Position numbers and translations under genes: made by a program. Below the pieces are notes generated by a model. It worked only from the letters and a program-made list of their open reading frames with translations, did no database searches and had not been told where the DNA came from. Positions 28,046 through 37,074 of a DNA stretch of 64,000 bases are shown piece by piece; positions within the stretch are counted from its first letter, which is position 1; each line of letters starts with the position of its first letter. The DNA lies in NCBI GenBank assembly GCA_021787035.1, contig JAJYMM010000135.1, positions 1-64,000 on the forward strand, given 5' to 3'. This stretch comes from Actinomycetes bacterium. GTDB lineage: Bacteria > Actinomycetota > Acidimicrobiia > Acidimicrobiales > Palsa-688.

Positions 28046-28867
28046 ATGGCCCGGGACCTACAGGTGACCACGCGAAACGCCAAGTTCCAGCACTGGTGCT
28101 CCCTGCTCGGCAACCGGACGAAACGCCACCAGGCCGGCGAGTTCATCGTCCAGGGTGTAAGGCCGATTACCCTCGCCGTACAACAGGGCTGGCCGCTGCG
28201 CGCCCTCCTGTACTGCACCGGCCGACCTCTTTCCAAATGGGCGCTCCACGTGATCAGTACGGTGCGAACCGCGCACTTCGCGGTCGCGCCCGAGCTCATG
28301 GAAGAACTCGGGGAAAAGAGCTCATCCGTGCCGGAACTTTTGGCCGTGGCAGAAATGCCGAGCGATGACCTGTCTCGCGTTCCAGGTGGGCCAGGCATGT
28401 TCGCCGTGGTCCTCGACCGTCCCAGTGCGCCAGGCAACATCGGGACTGTCGTCCGCTCGGCCGATGCCTTCGGCGCGACCACCGTCGTCGTGACCGGGCA
28501 CGGCGCGGACCCCTACGACCCCAAGTCGGTCCGGGCAAGCACGGGCTCACTCTTCAGCGTCCCGACCTTGCGAGCCCCGGGCCACCGAGAGGTGCTCGAG
28601 TGGGCAGAGTCGCTCCGCAAGGCCGGGACGCCAGTTGAAATCCTTGGCACCGACGAGCACGGCGAGCTCGACATCTACGACTGCGACCTGCACGGCCCCA
28701 AGGTGATAGTGGTCGGCAACGAGACGAGAGGGCTGAGCACGGCCTGGCGCGAAGCATGCCAGCACCTGGTCCGGATCCCAATGCGCGGCACCACCAGCTC
28801 GCTAAACGCCTCGCTAGCTGCGACCATAATCCTCTACGAGACTGCCCGCCAGCGCGAGCGGCACTGA
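28046..28867 (+). CDS. SpoU/TrmH-family RNA 2'-O-methyltransferase
   Basis: The 273-residue protein has an N-terminal substrate-binding domain (GEFIVQGVRPITLAVQQG) and a SPOUT domain with its three motifs: motif 1 DRPSAPGNIGTVVRSADAFG, motif 2 KVIVVGNETRGLS and motif 3 IPMRGTTSSLNASLAATII, which form the deep trefoil knot binding S-adenosylmethionine. It methylates a ribose 2'-hydroxyl in rRNA or tRNA; TsnR-like and RlmB-like members look alike at this level. The ATG at 28046 was preferred to GTG 27956, which would add 30 unrelated residues. It is divergent from tatC. Confidence 0.92.
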   Translation: MARDLQVTTRNAKFQHWCSLLGNRTKRHQAGEFIVQGVRPITLAVQQGWPLRALLYCTGRPLSKWALHVISTVRTAHFAVAPELMEELGEKSSSVPELLAVAEMPSDDLSRVPGGPGMFAVVLDRPSAPGNIGTVVRSADAFGATTVVVTGHGADPYDPKSVRASTGSLFSVPTLRAPGHREVLEWAESLRKAGTPVEILGTDEHGELDIYDCDLHGPKVIVVGNETRGLSTAWREACQHLVRIPMRGTTSSLNASLAATIILYETARQRERH

Positions 28868-28952
28868 TCGAGGTAATGTCCCGGGTCTGCCGCCTCACCG
28901 GGCTGGCTGGCGGCGGGCTGCGGGCGCCGAGAAGCGGGCGCGACCATGGAGC

Positions 28953-30773
28953 ATGGGGACTTCTACAGGGTTTACCACCCGCCCAGAACTCAAGGGGACC
29001 TTCGGCATGGTCGCGGCATCCCACTGGCTCGCCGCGCAGGCGGGCATGAGCCTGCTCGAACAGGGGGGCAACGCCTTCGATGCGGCCGCGGCAGCCGGCT
29101 TCGTCCTCCAAGTGGTCGAGCCCCACCAGAGTGGGCCGGGGGGCGAGGCACCGATGGTGCTCTGGTCGGCCAGCGAATGCGACGTGTTCGTCGTGGACGG
29201 CCAGGGGCCGGCACCTGCAATGGCCACACCTGAAGCCTTCGGCGACGTCGGCCTCGAGCTAGTACCAGGCACGGGGCTGCTCGCTGCGTGCGTGCCGGCA
29301 GCCGTCGGCTCATGGCTGTTCATGCTCGAGCACTTTGGAACGGCCACGCTCCGCGATGTCCTCACCCCCGCCATCCATTACGCGCGCCATGGCTTCCCGG
29401 TCCTGCCCGTACTTTCACGGGTGCTGGGCGAGGTGGCACACGACTGGGCCGCGAGGTGGCCAACCACGGCGCAACTTTGGCGCCTGTCAGATCTCCCAAA
29501 GCCCGGGGAGCGCCACACCAACGAGACGTTGGCAGGCACTTACGAACGGCTCTTGCGCGAGGCCGAGACCGCCGGAGGTTCGCGAGAACACCAGCTGGGA
29601 GCGGCGCGACGTTCCTTTTACGAGGGCTTCGTCGCCCAAGCCGTGGACGCGTTCTGCCGGCGGCCGGCGCACGACGGGTTCGGCGTCCACGAAGGCTTCC
29701 TCCGCGCCGATGACCTCGCCTCCTGGCAGCCGTCGTTGGAACCTCCGGTGCGGCGCGCCTACCGGGACCTCGAGGTGGCCAAGACAGGACCCTGGGGACA
29801 AGGCCCCGTGCTCCTGCAACAGCTCGGCCTCCTCGAAGGCTTCGATATCCCCCAGCTAGAGCCCGGGAGCGCCGAGCTAGTGCACACGGTCGTCGAATGC
29901 GCCAAGCTCGCCCTCGCCGACCGCGAGGCCTGGTACGGGGACCCGCGCTTCGTCGAGGTCCCCCTCGCCGAGCTCATGTCGCCCGGCTATTGCGACCAAC
30001 GCCGGCGCGCGGTCGGTGCCGAAGCCAGCTCGGATATGAGGCCAGGCACGCCCTCCGGGCGCGCGCCCCGCTTGCCGGCACTCCTCGACCACTTGAGCGC
30101 AGAGGGCTACGTAGAACCGATCGACGCCCGGCCTCACGACCCGGCCGTAGTCCTGGCCAGGGCCGGGCTCACCCCAGGGGCGCGACGCCCTGGCGACACG
30201 TGCCATGTCGACGCGGTCGACCGATGGGGGAACATGATCTCCGCGACGCCCAGCGGTGGCTGGCTTCAGTCCTCCCCGGCCGTCCCGGGGCTCGGCTTCT
30301 GCCTCGGCACGCGCGCTCAGATGTTCTGGCTGGAGAAGGGGTTGCCCAACTCCATCGCACCCGGGAAACGGCCGCGTACGACGCTCAGTCCGGGCCTCGT
30401 GCTCCGCGACGGCGCTCCGGTGCTCGCTTTCGGCACGCCCGGCGGAGACCAGCAAGACCAATGGACGTTGCCGTTCCTGCTTTACTACTTCGACCACCGG
30501 CTCGGCCTGCAAGAAGCGATCGACGCCGCCAACTGGCACACCGCGCACACACCCTCTTCGTTTTATCCCCGCGACGCCCACCCAGCCAGCCTGGTCGCCG
30601 AACGAGATCTCCACCCCGGAGTGCTTGCAGCGCTGTCTGCACGCGGCCACCGGGTCGTCGAGGTCCCCGCGTGGTCGATCGGGCGCGTGACGGCCGTCGG
30701 TATCGATCCCCACGGGTTCTTGTTGGCCGGCGCCGACCCCCGGAACGGCCAGGCCTACGCCGCCGGCCGCTGA
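28953..30773 (+). CDS. ggt: Gamma-glutamyltransferase-family protein
   Basis: The 606-residue protein follows the Ntn-hydrolase GGT layout: large-subunit start GMVAASHWLAAQAGMSLLEQ then GGNAFDAAAAAGFVLQVVEP and the glutamate-binding PHQSGPGG, and the autocleavage site GDTCHVDAVDRWGN with Thr416 as the expected nucleophile. The small subunit has PNSIAPGKRPRTTLSPG and GTPGGDQQDQW. GGT enzymes transfer or hydrolyse gamma-glutamyl groups, for example of glutathione or mycothiol-related peptides. No clear signal peptide is seen, unlike most GGTs, so it may be cytoplasmic as in the YwrD branch. The residue after Thr416 is Cys rather than the common Thr or Val. Confidence 0.9.
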   Translation: MGTSTGFTTRPELKGTFGMVAASHWLAAQAGMSLLEQGGNAFDAAAAAGFVLQVVEPHQSGPGGEAPMVLWSASECDVFVVDGQGPAPAMATPEAFGDVGLELVPGTGLLAACVPAAVGSWLFMLEHFGTATLRDVLTPAIHYARHGFPVLPVLSRVLGEVAHDWAARWPTTAQLWRLSDLPKPGERHTNETLAGTYERLLREAETAGGSREHQLGAARRSFYEGFVAQAVDAFCRRPAHDGFGVHEGFLRADDLASWQPSLEPPVRRAYRDLEVAKTGPWGQGPVLLQQLGLLEGFDIPQLEPGSAELVHTVVECAKLALADREAWYGDPRFVEVPLAELMSPGYCDQRRRAVGAEASSDMRPGTPSGRAPRLPALLDHLSAEGYVEPIDARPHDPAVVLARAGLTPGARRPGDTCHVDAVDRWGNMISATPSGGWLQSSPAVPGLGFCLGTRAQMFWLEKGLPNSIAPGKRPRTTLSPGLVLRDGAPVLAFGTPGGDQQDQWTLPFLLYYFDHRLGLQEAIDAANWHTAHTPSSFYPRDAHPASLVAERDLHPGVLAALSARGHRVVEVPAWSIGRVTAVGIDPHGFLLAGADPRNGQAYAAGR

Positions 30774-30792
30774 CGGCGCACCGACGCGCGCG

Positions 30793-30830
30793 CCGTCTTG
30801 AAGGAGCACGACCGTCTTGAAGGAGCGTGA
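30793..30830 (+). repeat. 19-bp tandem repeat carrying the start region of the DNA methyltransferase gene
   Basis: CCGTCTTGAAGGAGC(AC/GT)GA occurs twice back to back. Copy 1 supplies an AAGGAG ribosome site 10 bases before the TTG codon in copy 2, which is the likely start. Confidence 0.85.
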
Positions 30831-32019
30831 CCGTGCGGGCTCGCCGATGCCCGACGAGGCAGCCTACCTCGACCTCGACTACTGGGGATCAACTAACCTT
30901 TTTGCAAACGCCTGTTCGTCTTACGGGGGTCGAGTGGAAGCCAAAAGGGCCAAGCTGAGGGTCGCCGACCTGTTCACGGGCGCGGGGGGTCTTTCCCTGG
31001 GCTTTGCCCAAGAGGACTTCGAGCTGGCAGTAGCGGTCGAGTCCGACCCCGACGCGGCCGCCACCTATCGGGCGGTCCATGAGCACCTATGCAGCCATGG
31101 CGCCCTCCCAGTGAAACTGCACGAACAGGACATCTGCGAAGTCGACTTCACCCAGTACCTCGGCCGGGTCGAGGTCGTGATTGGCGGGCCACCTTGCCAG
31201 CCCTGGAGCTTGGGTGGCCTGCGCCGAGGCCATTCCGACCCGAGGGACGGGTTCCCACAGTTCGCCCGGGCGCTTTACGAGATCGCACCGCGGGCGTTCG
31301 TACTAGAAAACGTGGCTGGGCTGGCGCATGGCAAGACAAAGCCCATCTTTCAGCTGATGGTGGCGGTCCTCGCCGGCGAGTTGCCACTGTCAGAGTTGCT
31401 CGGGGACCAAGTGAGGGCAGGCGCCCGGCTCGCCTACAACGTCACCTGGCGGGTGCTCAACGCCGCCGACTACGGGGTCCCGCAGAACCGCCAGCGCCTG
31501 TTCGTCGTCGGCGTGGACGACGGCACGAGCTTCTCCTGGCCTTCCCCTACCCATGGCCCGAACCGCCGCCACCCTTACGTCCCAGCCGGCTCGGTGATAA
31601 CCCCCCAAGGCCGGGGCGAGCCCAACCCGAGCATCGTCACTTACGCGACCAACCCCTCGACTCGGCCCGACCCCTACCATGGCCAGGTCTACAACGGTGG
31701 CGGGCGGCCTATCGACCTTCCCAAGCCGGCACCGACGCTGCTCGCGTCCATGGGCGGCAACAAGACTCCCTGGGTCGACACCTTGGGCATCGTGCCCGGT
31801 TACCACGCGCACCTGGTGAGCGGGGGAAGACCCCGGAGCGGCCAGGTCCCGGGTGCGCGGCGCATCACGGTGGCCGAGGCGGCCGCCATCCAGAGCTTCC
31901 CAGACTGGGTGCGCTTCACTGGCTCCCGCTCCTCGCAGTACCGCCAGGTCGGCAACGCCGTTCCTCCAGACCTGGCGCGAGTGGTGGCTAATGCTCTGGC
32001 CCGGTCCCTTCCTGCTTAG
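30817..32019 (+). CDS. C5-cytosine DNA methyltransferase, orphan
   Basis: The 400-residue enzyme has the ordered C5-methylase motifs: I DLFTGAGGLSLGF (from 51), IV GGPPCQPWS with catalytic Cys127, VI ENVAG (Glu164), VIII QNRQRLFVVG (from 223), IX around RRITVAEAAAIQSFP and X QVGNAVPP near the end. Residues about 235-340 form the variable target-recognition domain. It transfers methyl from S-adenosylmethionine to C5 of cytosine at an unknown site. No restriction endonuclease, Vsr nuclease or specificity gene lies beside it, so it appears to be a solitary methylase. The TTG start is supported by the AAGGAG in the 19-bp repeat; GTG at 30934 would shorten it by 39 residues. Confidence 0.95.
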   Translation: MKERDRAGSPMPDEAAYLDLDYWGSTNLFANACSSYGGRVEAKRAKLRVADLFTGAGGLSLGFAQEDFELAVAVESDPDAAATYRAVHEHLCSHGALPVKLHEQDICEVDFTQYLGRVEVVIGGPPCQPWSLGGLRRGHSDPRDGFPQFARALYEIAPRAFVLENVAGLAHGKTKPIFQLMVAVLAGELPLSELLGDQVRAGARLAYNVTWRVLNAADYGVPQNRQRLFVVGVDDGTSFSWPSPTHGPNRRHPYVPAGSVITPQGRGEPNPSIVTYATNPSTRPDPYHGQVYNGGGRPIDLPKPAPTLLASMGGNKTPWVDTLGIVPGYHAHLVSGGRPRSGQVPGARRITVAEAAAIQSFPDWVRFTGSRSSQYRQVGNAVPPDLARVVANALARSLPA

Positions 32020-32181
32020 ATCGACGTGGCCAAGCCGACCAGCTAGTCCGGGGGGCTCAGGCTTAGGCGGTCCATAAGGTCAGCCGCTAACGCCGGCGGC
32101 GCCGGCCAAGCTGACGCGAGCACTGCGGTAACCTCTGAGCACGATGTATTACCTCGGTACCGGCGAGGGTCCACCAACCTA

Positions 32182-32886
32182 ATGGAGCCGTTCCCCGAGG
32201 ACTGGGAGCGTGCCACGGTCATAGTCGCGCACCCAGACGACGCCGAGTACGGGATGGCGAGCGCCGTCGCCTACTTCACCGCAAGGGGCAAAGAGGTCTC
32301 CTACGTCCTGGCCACGCACGGCGAGGCAGGCATCGACGCGTTGGCCCCCGCAGAATGCGGCCCTCTCCGCGAGGAGGAGCAGCGCCGGAGCGCCGCAGTC
32401 GTGGGCGTCACCCACGTCGAGTACCTCGGCCACGCCGACGGGGCCCTCGAGTACAACCTCGCCCTCAGGCGGGACATCGCCGGCGCCCTACGCCGGCTCC
32501 GTCCAGACATCGTGCTCGGCCTCAATTTCGACCTCACTTGGGGCGACGCCGGTGGAGTCAACCACGCCGATCACCGAGCCGTGGGCGTGGCTGCGCTGGA
32601 CGCTTGCCGGGACGCGGCAAACCGGTGGCTCTTCCCCGAAGCAGGCGAACCATGGAAGGGTACAAGAGCGGTGTTCATCGCCGGAGGGGAGGCCACCGCC
32701 ACCCATTTTGTGGACGTTACAAGCACGATCGACTCCGGGATATTGTCACTAGCCGAGCACCGGGCCTACATCGAAGGGTTGGGCACGGACTTCGACCCGG
32801 CACAGTTCCTCCGCCAAATCACCGGTTACGGAGGGATGGCGGCCGGGTGTGAGTACGCTGTGCTCTTCCGCCGCTACGGCGTCTAG
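32182..32886 (+). CDS. PIG-L/LmbE-family zinc deacetylase
   Basis: The 234-residue protein has the PIG-L zinc motif AHPDDAE (His17, Asp19, Asp20 region) and the downstream NHADHR (His128, His131), the metal ligands and catalytic site of N-acetylglucosamine-type deacetylases. Family members in actinobacteria include MshB and Mca of mycothiol metabolism, but this one is shorter than both and the remaining sequence does not settle the substrate. No export signal. It follows the DNA methyltransferase after 162 bases and converges on the Nudix gene. Confidence 0.88.
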   Translation: MEPFPEDWERATVIVAHPDDAEYGMASAVAYFTARGKEVSYVLATHGEAGIDALAPAECGPLREEEQRRSAAVVGVTHVEYLGHADGALEYNLALRRDIAGALRRLRPDIVLGLNFDLTWGDAGGVNHADHRAVGVAALDACRDAANRWLFPEAGEPWKGTRAVFIAGGEATATHFVDVTSTIDSGILSLAEHRAYIEGLGTDFDPAQFLRQITGYGGMAAGCEYAVLFRRYGV

Positions 32887-32915
32887 AGGCAGCGACGAGT
32901 CACGAGACCCCGCGG

Positions 32916-33617
32916 TCAACATTCGGCGTGCCCGGCTCCGCCGAGGCGCCCCAAGCCCTCGAAGAGGCCGGGATCGGCGATCGCAGAGGCTTCTGCCAGC
33001 GAAAACCACCGGACCTGCTGGCTCTCGCCCGGGGGCGGGCACGGCTCGACGTCCTCACAGAGTAAGAGGTAGCGAAGGTCCAAGTGGAAATGGCCGAGAG
33101 CCGCTGGGTGAGCGTCCAGGTGGACCAAGCGGGGCCCACCCGCCGGGTGGTGGACGGGAAGGCCGGTCTCCTCTTCGGTCTCGCGGAGTGCTGCGTCCCA
33201 GGGCACCTCGCCCCGCTCGATGTGGCCGCCTGGCTGGATCCACAACCCGAGACGCTTATGGAGATGAAGTACTGTGCCACGAGGCCCATGCACGAGGCCC
33301 GAGGCCGTCACGTGGACTGGGCCCGCCTCCCGGTCAAAGGGGTCATCGAGCCGGCCAAGCTCCACCAGGAACCGCTCTTTGGAACGTCGTTCTCGCTCCG
33401 TGCGGCCCGGAAAGGCTACGACAGCAGCACGTACGGCGCCGGCAATCTCCGCGACCCCATTAGGGCCACACTTGCCGAGTTGCGGCAACTCCGCCTCGCC
33501 ATTCAAAGGGAACGCTCCAAGGCGAACCCGGTCAGAGTCCAGCCCAGCCAGAGGGGAGCCCAGCCAGAGGGGAGCCCCGTTAGAGCAGGATACGGAGCGG
33601 GTCCTCGAGGAGCTCAC
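32916..33617 (-). CDS. Nudix hydrolase
   Basis: The Nudix box is complete: [20 protein letters not shown] then ETGL, matching G-x5-E-x7-RE-U-x-EE-x-G-U. It hydrolyses a nucleoside diphosphate linked to another group; substrate unknown. The domain occupies roughly residues 95-225. The first 35 codons overlap the E2 gene end and are doubtful; a TTG at 33504-33506 is a plausible later start. It would then be the last gene of the 2-oxoacid dehydrogenase strand. Confidence 0.85.
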   Translation of the reverse strand: MSSSRTRSVSCSNGAPLWLGSPLAGLDSDRVRLGAFPLNGEAELPQLGKCGPNGVAEIAGAVRAAVVAFPGRTERERRSKERFLVELGRLDDPFDREAGPVHVTASGLVHGPRGTVLHLHKRLGLWIQPGGHIERGEVPWDAALRETEEETGLPVHHPAGGPRLVHLDAHPAALGHFHLDLRYLLLCEDVEPCPPPGESQQVRWFSLAEASAIADPGLFEGLGRLGGAGHAEC

Positions 33618-34923
33618 GGAGCTCGGCGAGGAAGCGGGCCGCCGTCGCGCCGTCGAGGGTGCGGTGGTCGATCGACAGAGCGAGCCTCATCGTGGTCCCT
33701 GCAACCACCGCGCCGTCGCGGACGACGGCCTCTGGTTTGGCCGCACCAACGGCGAGAATTGCAGCTTGGGGCGGGTTGAGCACCGCTGTGAAGTGGTCTA
33801 TCCCAAACATCCCCAGGTTGCTCAGCGTAAAGGTGCCACCCGACATGTCCTCGAGCGACAGCTTGCCCTCGCGGGCCTTCGCGGCCAAGGCGTGAGCTTC
33901 AGAAGACAGCTCCGAAAGCGGCTTCATGTCGGCGTCCTTCACGACGGGGACCACTAGGCCATCGGGCACGGCGACGGCGATGCCGACATTGACGCGGCGG
34001 TAACGGAGGATCCTGTCGCCCGCCCAAGCAGAATTTACCTCGGGGTGCGCCCGCAAGAGCTTGGCGCAGGCCTTTACCAGCAGGTCGGTCACCGTGACCC
34101 TGGCCCCCTCCTGTCCCGCCGTGGCGCGCACGGCTTCGGCGCGAAAGGCGAGGAGGCGCTCCGCATCGATGATGCTCGTCAGGTAGAAATGGGGAGCCTC
34201 GAGGCTCTTCGAGAGGCGTTCGGCGGTAACCCTGCGGATCTGGCTGAGAGGTACCTCCTCCACGTCGGCCAGCGCCCCGGCACCCCCATTAGGCAGAGCA
34301 CCCGCCGTCCCAGCAAGCGCCCCCGCGACCGGACCGGCCGGACCTTCGGGCAAAACCCCGCCAACGGCCGCTGCATTCTCGACGTCAGCGCGTACAACCC
34401 GTCCCCCCGGCCCGCTGCCTCGCAATGTAACAAGGTCGATGCCTAGCCGGCGAGCGGTCCGGCGCGCGAGCGGGGAGCTCCTCGGCACGCTGGCGCCCGC
34501 TCCGTTACCCAGGTCCTCGCCAGGCGTCTGTGCACGGGGGGCAGGGGCAACCGCCCTCGCCGAGGCTGGGCCCGCTCCGGCTGGGCCAGCTCCGGCTGGG
34601 CCCGCTCCGGCTGGGGCTTCCGAACGAGCCGTAGCCGTAGCTTTAGTTGCCGCACTAGGGCCAGCGGTCCCCGGACCTCCGGTACCAGAACCGTCGCCGA
34701 TCACCGCTATGGGCGCCCCGATCGCCGCTGTGCCACCCTCTTGGACGAGAACCTGCTCGAGCACGCCTCCCTCGAAGGCTTCCAAGTCCATCGTGGCCTT
34801 GTCGGTGTCGATCTCGGCGATGGTCTCACCCCGGGCCACCTTTTCCCCCGGCCGCTTGAGCCACCTAGCAACCGTCCCCTCCTCCATCGTGTCGGAGAGA
34901 CGGGGCATCAGAACTTCAGCCAA
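33580..34923 (-). CDS. 2-oxoacid dehydrogenase E2, dihydrolipoamide acyltransferase
   Basis: The 447-residue E2 has one lipoyl domain with Lys42 in [10 protein letters not shown], a long Ala/Gly/Pro linker with three GAGPA-type repeats, a peripheral subunit-binding domain ([20 protein letters not shown] then [13 protein letters not shown]) and the acyltransferase domain ending [14 protein letters not shown], with the HR..DG active site. It accepts acyl groups from E1 and passes them to CoA, forming the core of a pyruvate or branched-chain 2-oxoacid dehydrogenase complex. It begins eight bases after E1-beta and ends the E1-alpha, E1-beta, E2 operon. The exact 2-oxoacid cannot be fixed from sequence. 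Confidence 0.94.
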   Translation of the reverse strand: MAEVLMPRLSDTMEEGTVARWLKRPGEKVARGETIAEIDTDKATMDLEAFEGGVLEQVLVQEGGTAAIGAPIAVIGDGSGTGGPGTAGPSAATKATATARSEAPAGAGPAGAGPAGAGPASARAVAPAPRAQTPGEDLGNGAGASVPRSSPLARRTARRLGIDLVTLRGSGPGGRVVRADVENAAAVGGVLPEGPAGPVAGALAGTAGALPNGGAGALADVEEVPLSQIRRVTAERLSKSLEAPHFYLTSIIDAERLLAFRAEAVRATAGQEGARVTVTDLLVKACAKLLRAHPEVNSAWAGDRILRYRRVNVGIAVAVPDGLVVPVVKDADMKPLSELSSEAHALAAKAREGKLSLEDMSGGTFTLSNLGMFGIDHFTAVLNPPQAAILAVGAAKPEAVVRDGAVVAGTTMRLALSIDHRTLDGATAARFLAELRELLEDPLRILL

Positions 34924-34931
34924 CTTTCCCC

Positions 34932-35927
34932 CTAACCCCTGTAGGTGCTCTCGTCGACGGCCTGGCGGATAAAGCGAGCGAGGTCAACCGCGCTCGGCAT
35001 GGCGGCAGTCTCGAGCGGCTTGGAGTACGGGAGGGGCACCTCGGCAGCTGCTAATCGGCGCACGGGTGCGTCGAGGTAGTCGAATGCCCCCTCTTGGATT
35101 GTGGCGACAACCTCGGCCCCCACACCATAGGAGAGCCAGTCGTCTTCGGCTACCACTGCCCTCGTCGTCTTCCTGACCGACGCACAGATCGTCTCGCGGT
35201 CGAGCGGCCGGAGGCTCCTCAAGTCGACGACCTCGACCGAGATCCCATCGGTTTCTTCGAGGTGGCGGGCGACGTCGAGAGCCATGAGCGTGGCCCTCGA
35301 GTAAGAAACGACCGTGATGTCGCTCCCTTCCCTCACGACCGCCGCCCTGCCGATCTCGGTCGTGTAGGGCTCTTCGGGAACTTCGCCCTTGGTGTTGTAA
35401 AGGCCCAAGTTTTCAACAAACATCACGGGATCGTCGTCATGGATCGCCGCGGTCAATAGGCCTTTTGCATCGGCCGGCGTCGCCGGCGCAACAACCTTCA
35501 GGCCTGGGCAGTGGGCATAGTAAACCTCGATATTTTGCGAGTGGCTCGCACCGAGCTGCTGACCGCCACCGCCCGGCGTCCGGATGACCATAGGCACGCT
35601 GACCTGCCCACCGAACATCGACCGCGCCTTTGCAGCGTGGTTGATCACCTGGTCGATCGCCAGCAAGCTGAAGTTGATCGTCATGATCTCGACGACGGGC
35701 CTGAGGCCTAGCATGGCGGCCCCGATCGCCGCCCCTACGAACCCCTCCTCGCTTATCGGAGTGTCCCTCACCCTCCTCGGCCCAAACTCGGCTAGGAGGC
35801 CCGCTGTGATCTTGTAGGACCCCTCGAAGAGCCCTATCTCCTCCCCGATCAGGAACACAGAGTCGTCGGCGAGCATCTCCGCCCGCAGCGTGTCATGCAG
35901 GGCTTGGCGGTAGGTGACTTCAGGCAC
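34932..35927 (-). CDS. 2-oxoacid dehydrogenase E1 component, beta subunit
   Basis: The 331-residue protein has the transketolase-like pyrimidine domain (YRQALHDTLRAEMLADDSVF, GEEIGLFEGSYKIT, RDTPISEEGFVGAAIGAAML) and the C-terminal domain with DLRSLRPLDRETI. It pairs with E1-alpha to bind thiamine diphosphate and decarboxylate the 2-oxoacid. The GTG start at 35927 was chosen because it overlaps the stop that E1-alpha would have if its frameshift were removed; upstream residues in the longer frame are E1-alpha codons read out of frame. Confidence 0.94.
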   Translation of the reverse strand: MPEVTYRQALHDTLRAEMLADDSVFLIGEEIGLFEGSYKITAGLLAEFGPRRVRDTPISEEGFVGAAIGAAMLGLRPVVEIMTINFSLLAIDQVINHAAKARSMFGGQVSVPMVIRTPGGGGQQLGASHSQNIEVYYAHCPGLKVVAPATPADAKGLLTAAIHDDDPVMFVENLGLYNTKGEVPEEPYTTEIGRAAVVREGSDITVVSYSRATLMALDVARHLEETDGISVEVVDLRSLRPLDRETICASVRKTTRAVVAEDDWLSYGVGAEVVATIQEGAFDYLDAPVRRLAAAEVPLPYSKPLETAAMPSAVDLARFIRQAVDESTYRG

Positions 35928-37015
35928 TACTGGCGCCCTCAGCACCTGGCCACCCGAGGGCCAGCTCGCCCGGCAAAGCGCGCAAGATGTTGGGCACTTC
36001 GGTCGCATAGGTGTTTGCAAACAAGGTGGAGACGTCGGGGAACGGGCTTTCCTCCGCAAAGGGCCACTGCCTCGTCCACTTCCCGCTCGGCTCCGGCGTC
36101 TATTTGGGAAGCTGCGTCACCGTCGAGCACTCCTGCCTCGATGAGGCGGGAGCGCAGGGCCGGCAACGGGTCAGCCTTGCGGGCGAGCTCGACCTCCTCA
36201 GGTGTCCGGTAGCGGGCCGGGTCCACCACCGAATGGCCCCGCAAGCGCGAGCACATCGCCTCGATGATCGAAGGGCGGCGCTCGGTCCGGGCGGCCGCAA
36301 GAGCCGAGGCAGCGGCCTCCTTGACGGCAACGGGGTCGTCGCCGTCAACCCGGACACCCTCGATCCGGTAGGCGCACCCCCGCTTGTACAGGTCGGGTTC
36401 GCCCGAGGCCGCGTCCACGACCGTGCCCATACCCAAGCCGTTGTTGATGACCACGTAGACGATCGGGACCTTCCAGATGGAAGCCAGGTTGAGGGACTCG
36501 TGGAAGGCGCCGATGTTGGTGGCGCCGTCCCCGAGCACGCACATGACAGCCTCCGACTGCGGCCCCGGTTCGCCCTTGTAGGCGATAGCCATAGCGGCAC
36601 CCGTCGCCGGCGGGATCTGCCCGCCCACGATCCCGTAGCCGCCCATGAAACGAAGCCCGGCGTCAAAGAGGTGCATGGAACCACCCCAACCTCCCGAACA
36701 GCCCGTGGCCCTACCAAACAGCTCGGCCATGACAACCTTGGCGCTCATGCCGCGGGCGAGGGCGAAGCCGTGGTCCCGGTAGGTGGTGAACAGGTAATCA
36801 CCCCGCTCCAGTGCGCTAGCCAACCCGACCACGGCAGCCTCCTCGCCGAGGTTGAGGTGACAATAGCCACCTATCCGGGCCTTCGCGTACATCTCAGATG
36901 CACGGAGCTCGAACGCCCTTATCAGGGCCATGCTGCGGTAGTAACCGAGAAGGTCTTTGGAGCTCCCCTCGAGCGTGGGAGCGACCGAGCCCGTCGTTTG
37001 GCCGTCTTTTGACAT
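35920..37015 (-). pseudogene. 2-oxoacid dehydrogenase E1 component, alpha subunit, with a 3' one-base frameshift
   Basis: The body is a good E1-alpha: SMALIRAFELRASEMYAKAR, GCSGGWGGSMHLFD, GIVGGQIPPATGAA and the thiamine diphosphate motif GDGATN...VVINN (from about 163), then GHSVVDPARYRTPEE. At 36061-36063 the run GGG (CCC on the coding strand, in GCCCTTTGCGG) carries one extra base. As written, the frame ends at 35939 with unrelated residues. Dropping one C restores AFAEESPFPDV, STLFANTYATEVPNIL and RALPGELALGW, ending at a TGA (35920) that overlaps the E1-beta GTG start by eight bases. This is either a sequencing error or a recent mutation; the lost region is the C-terminal tail, so partial function is possible. 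First gene of the operon. Confidence 0.85.
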
Positions 37016-37074
37016 CTGGGCCCATTATGGCGCAGAGGGCAAACGCGAGGAAAACCCGAGGAGAGGAGTGCCCG

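Noticed and set aside
30817-32886. Restriction-modification system
   Set aside because: Only the methyltransferase is present; neighbours are a gamma-glutamyltransferase and a PIG-L deacetylase, not nucleases.
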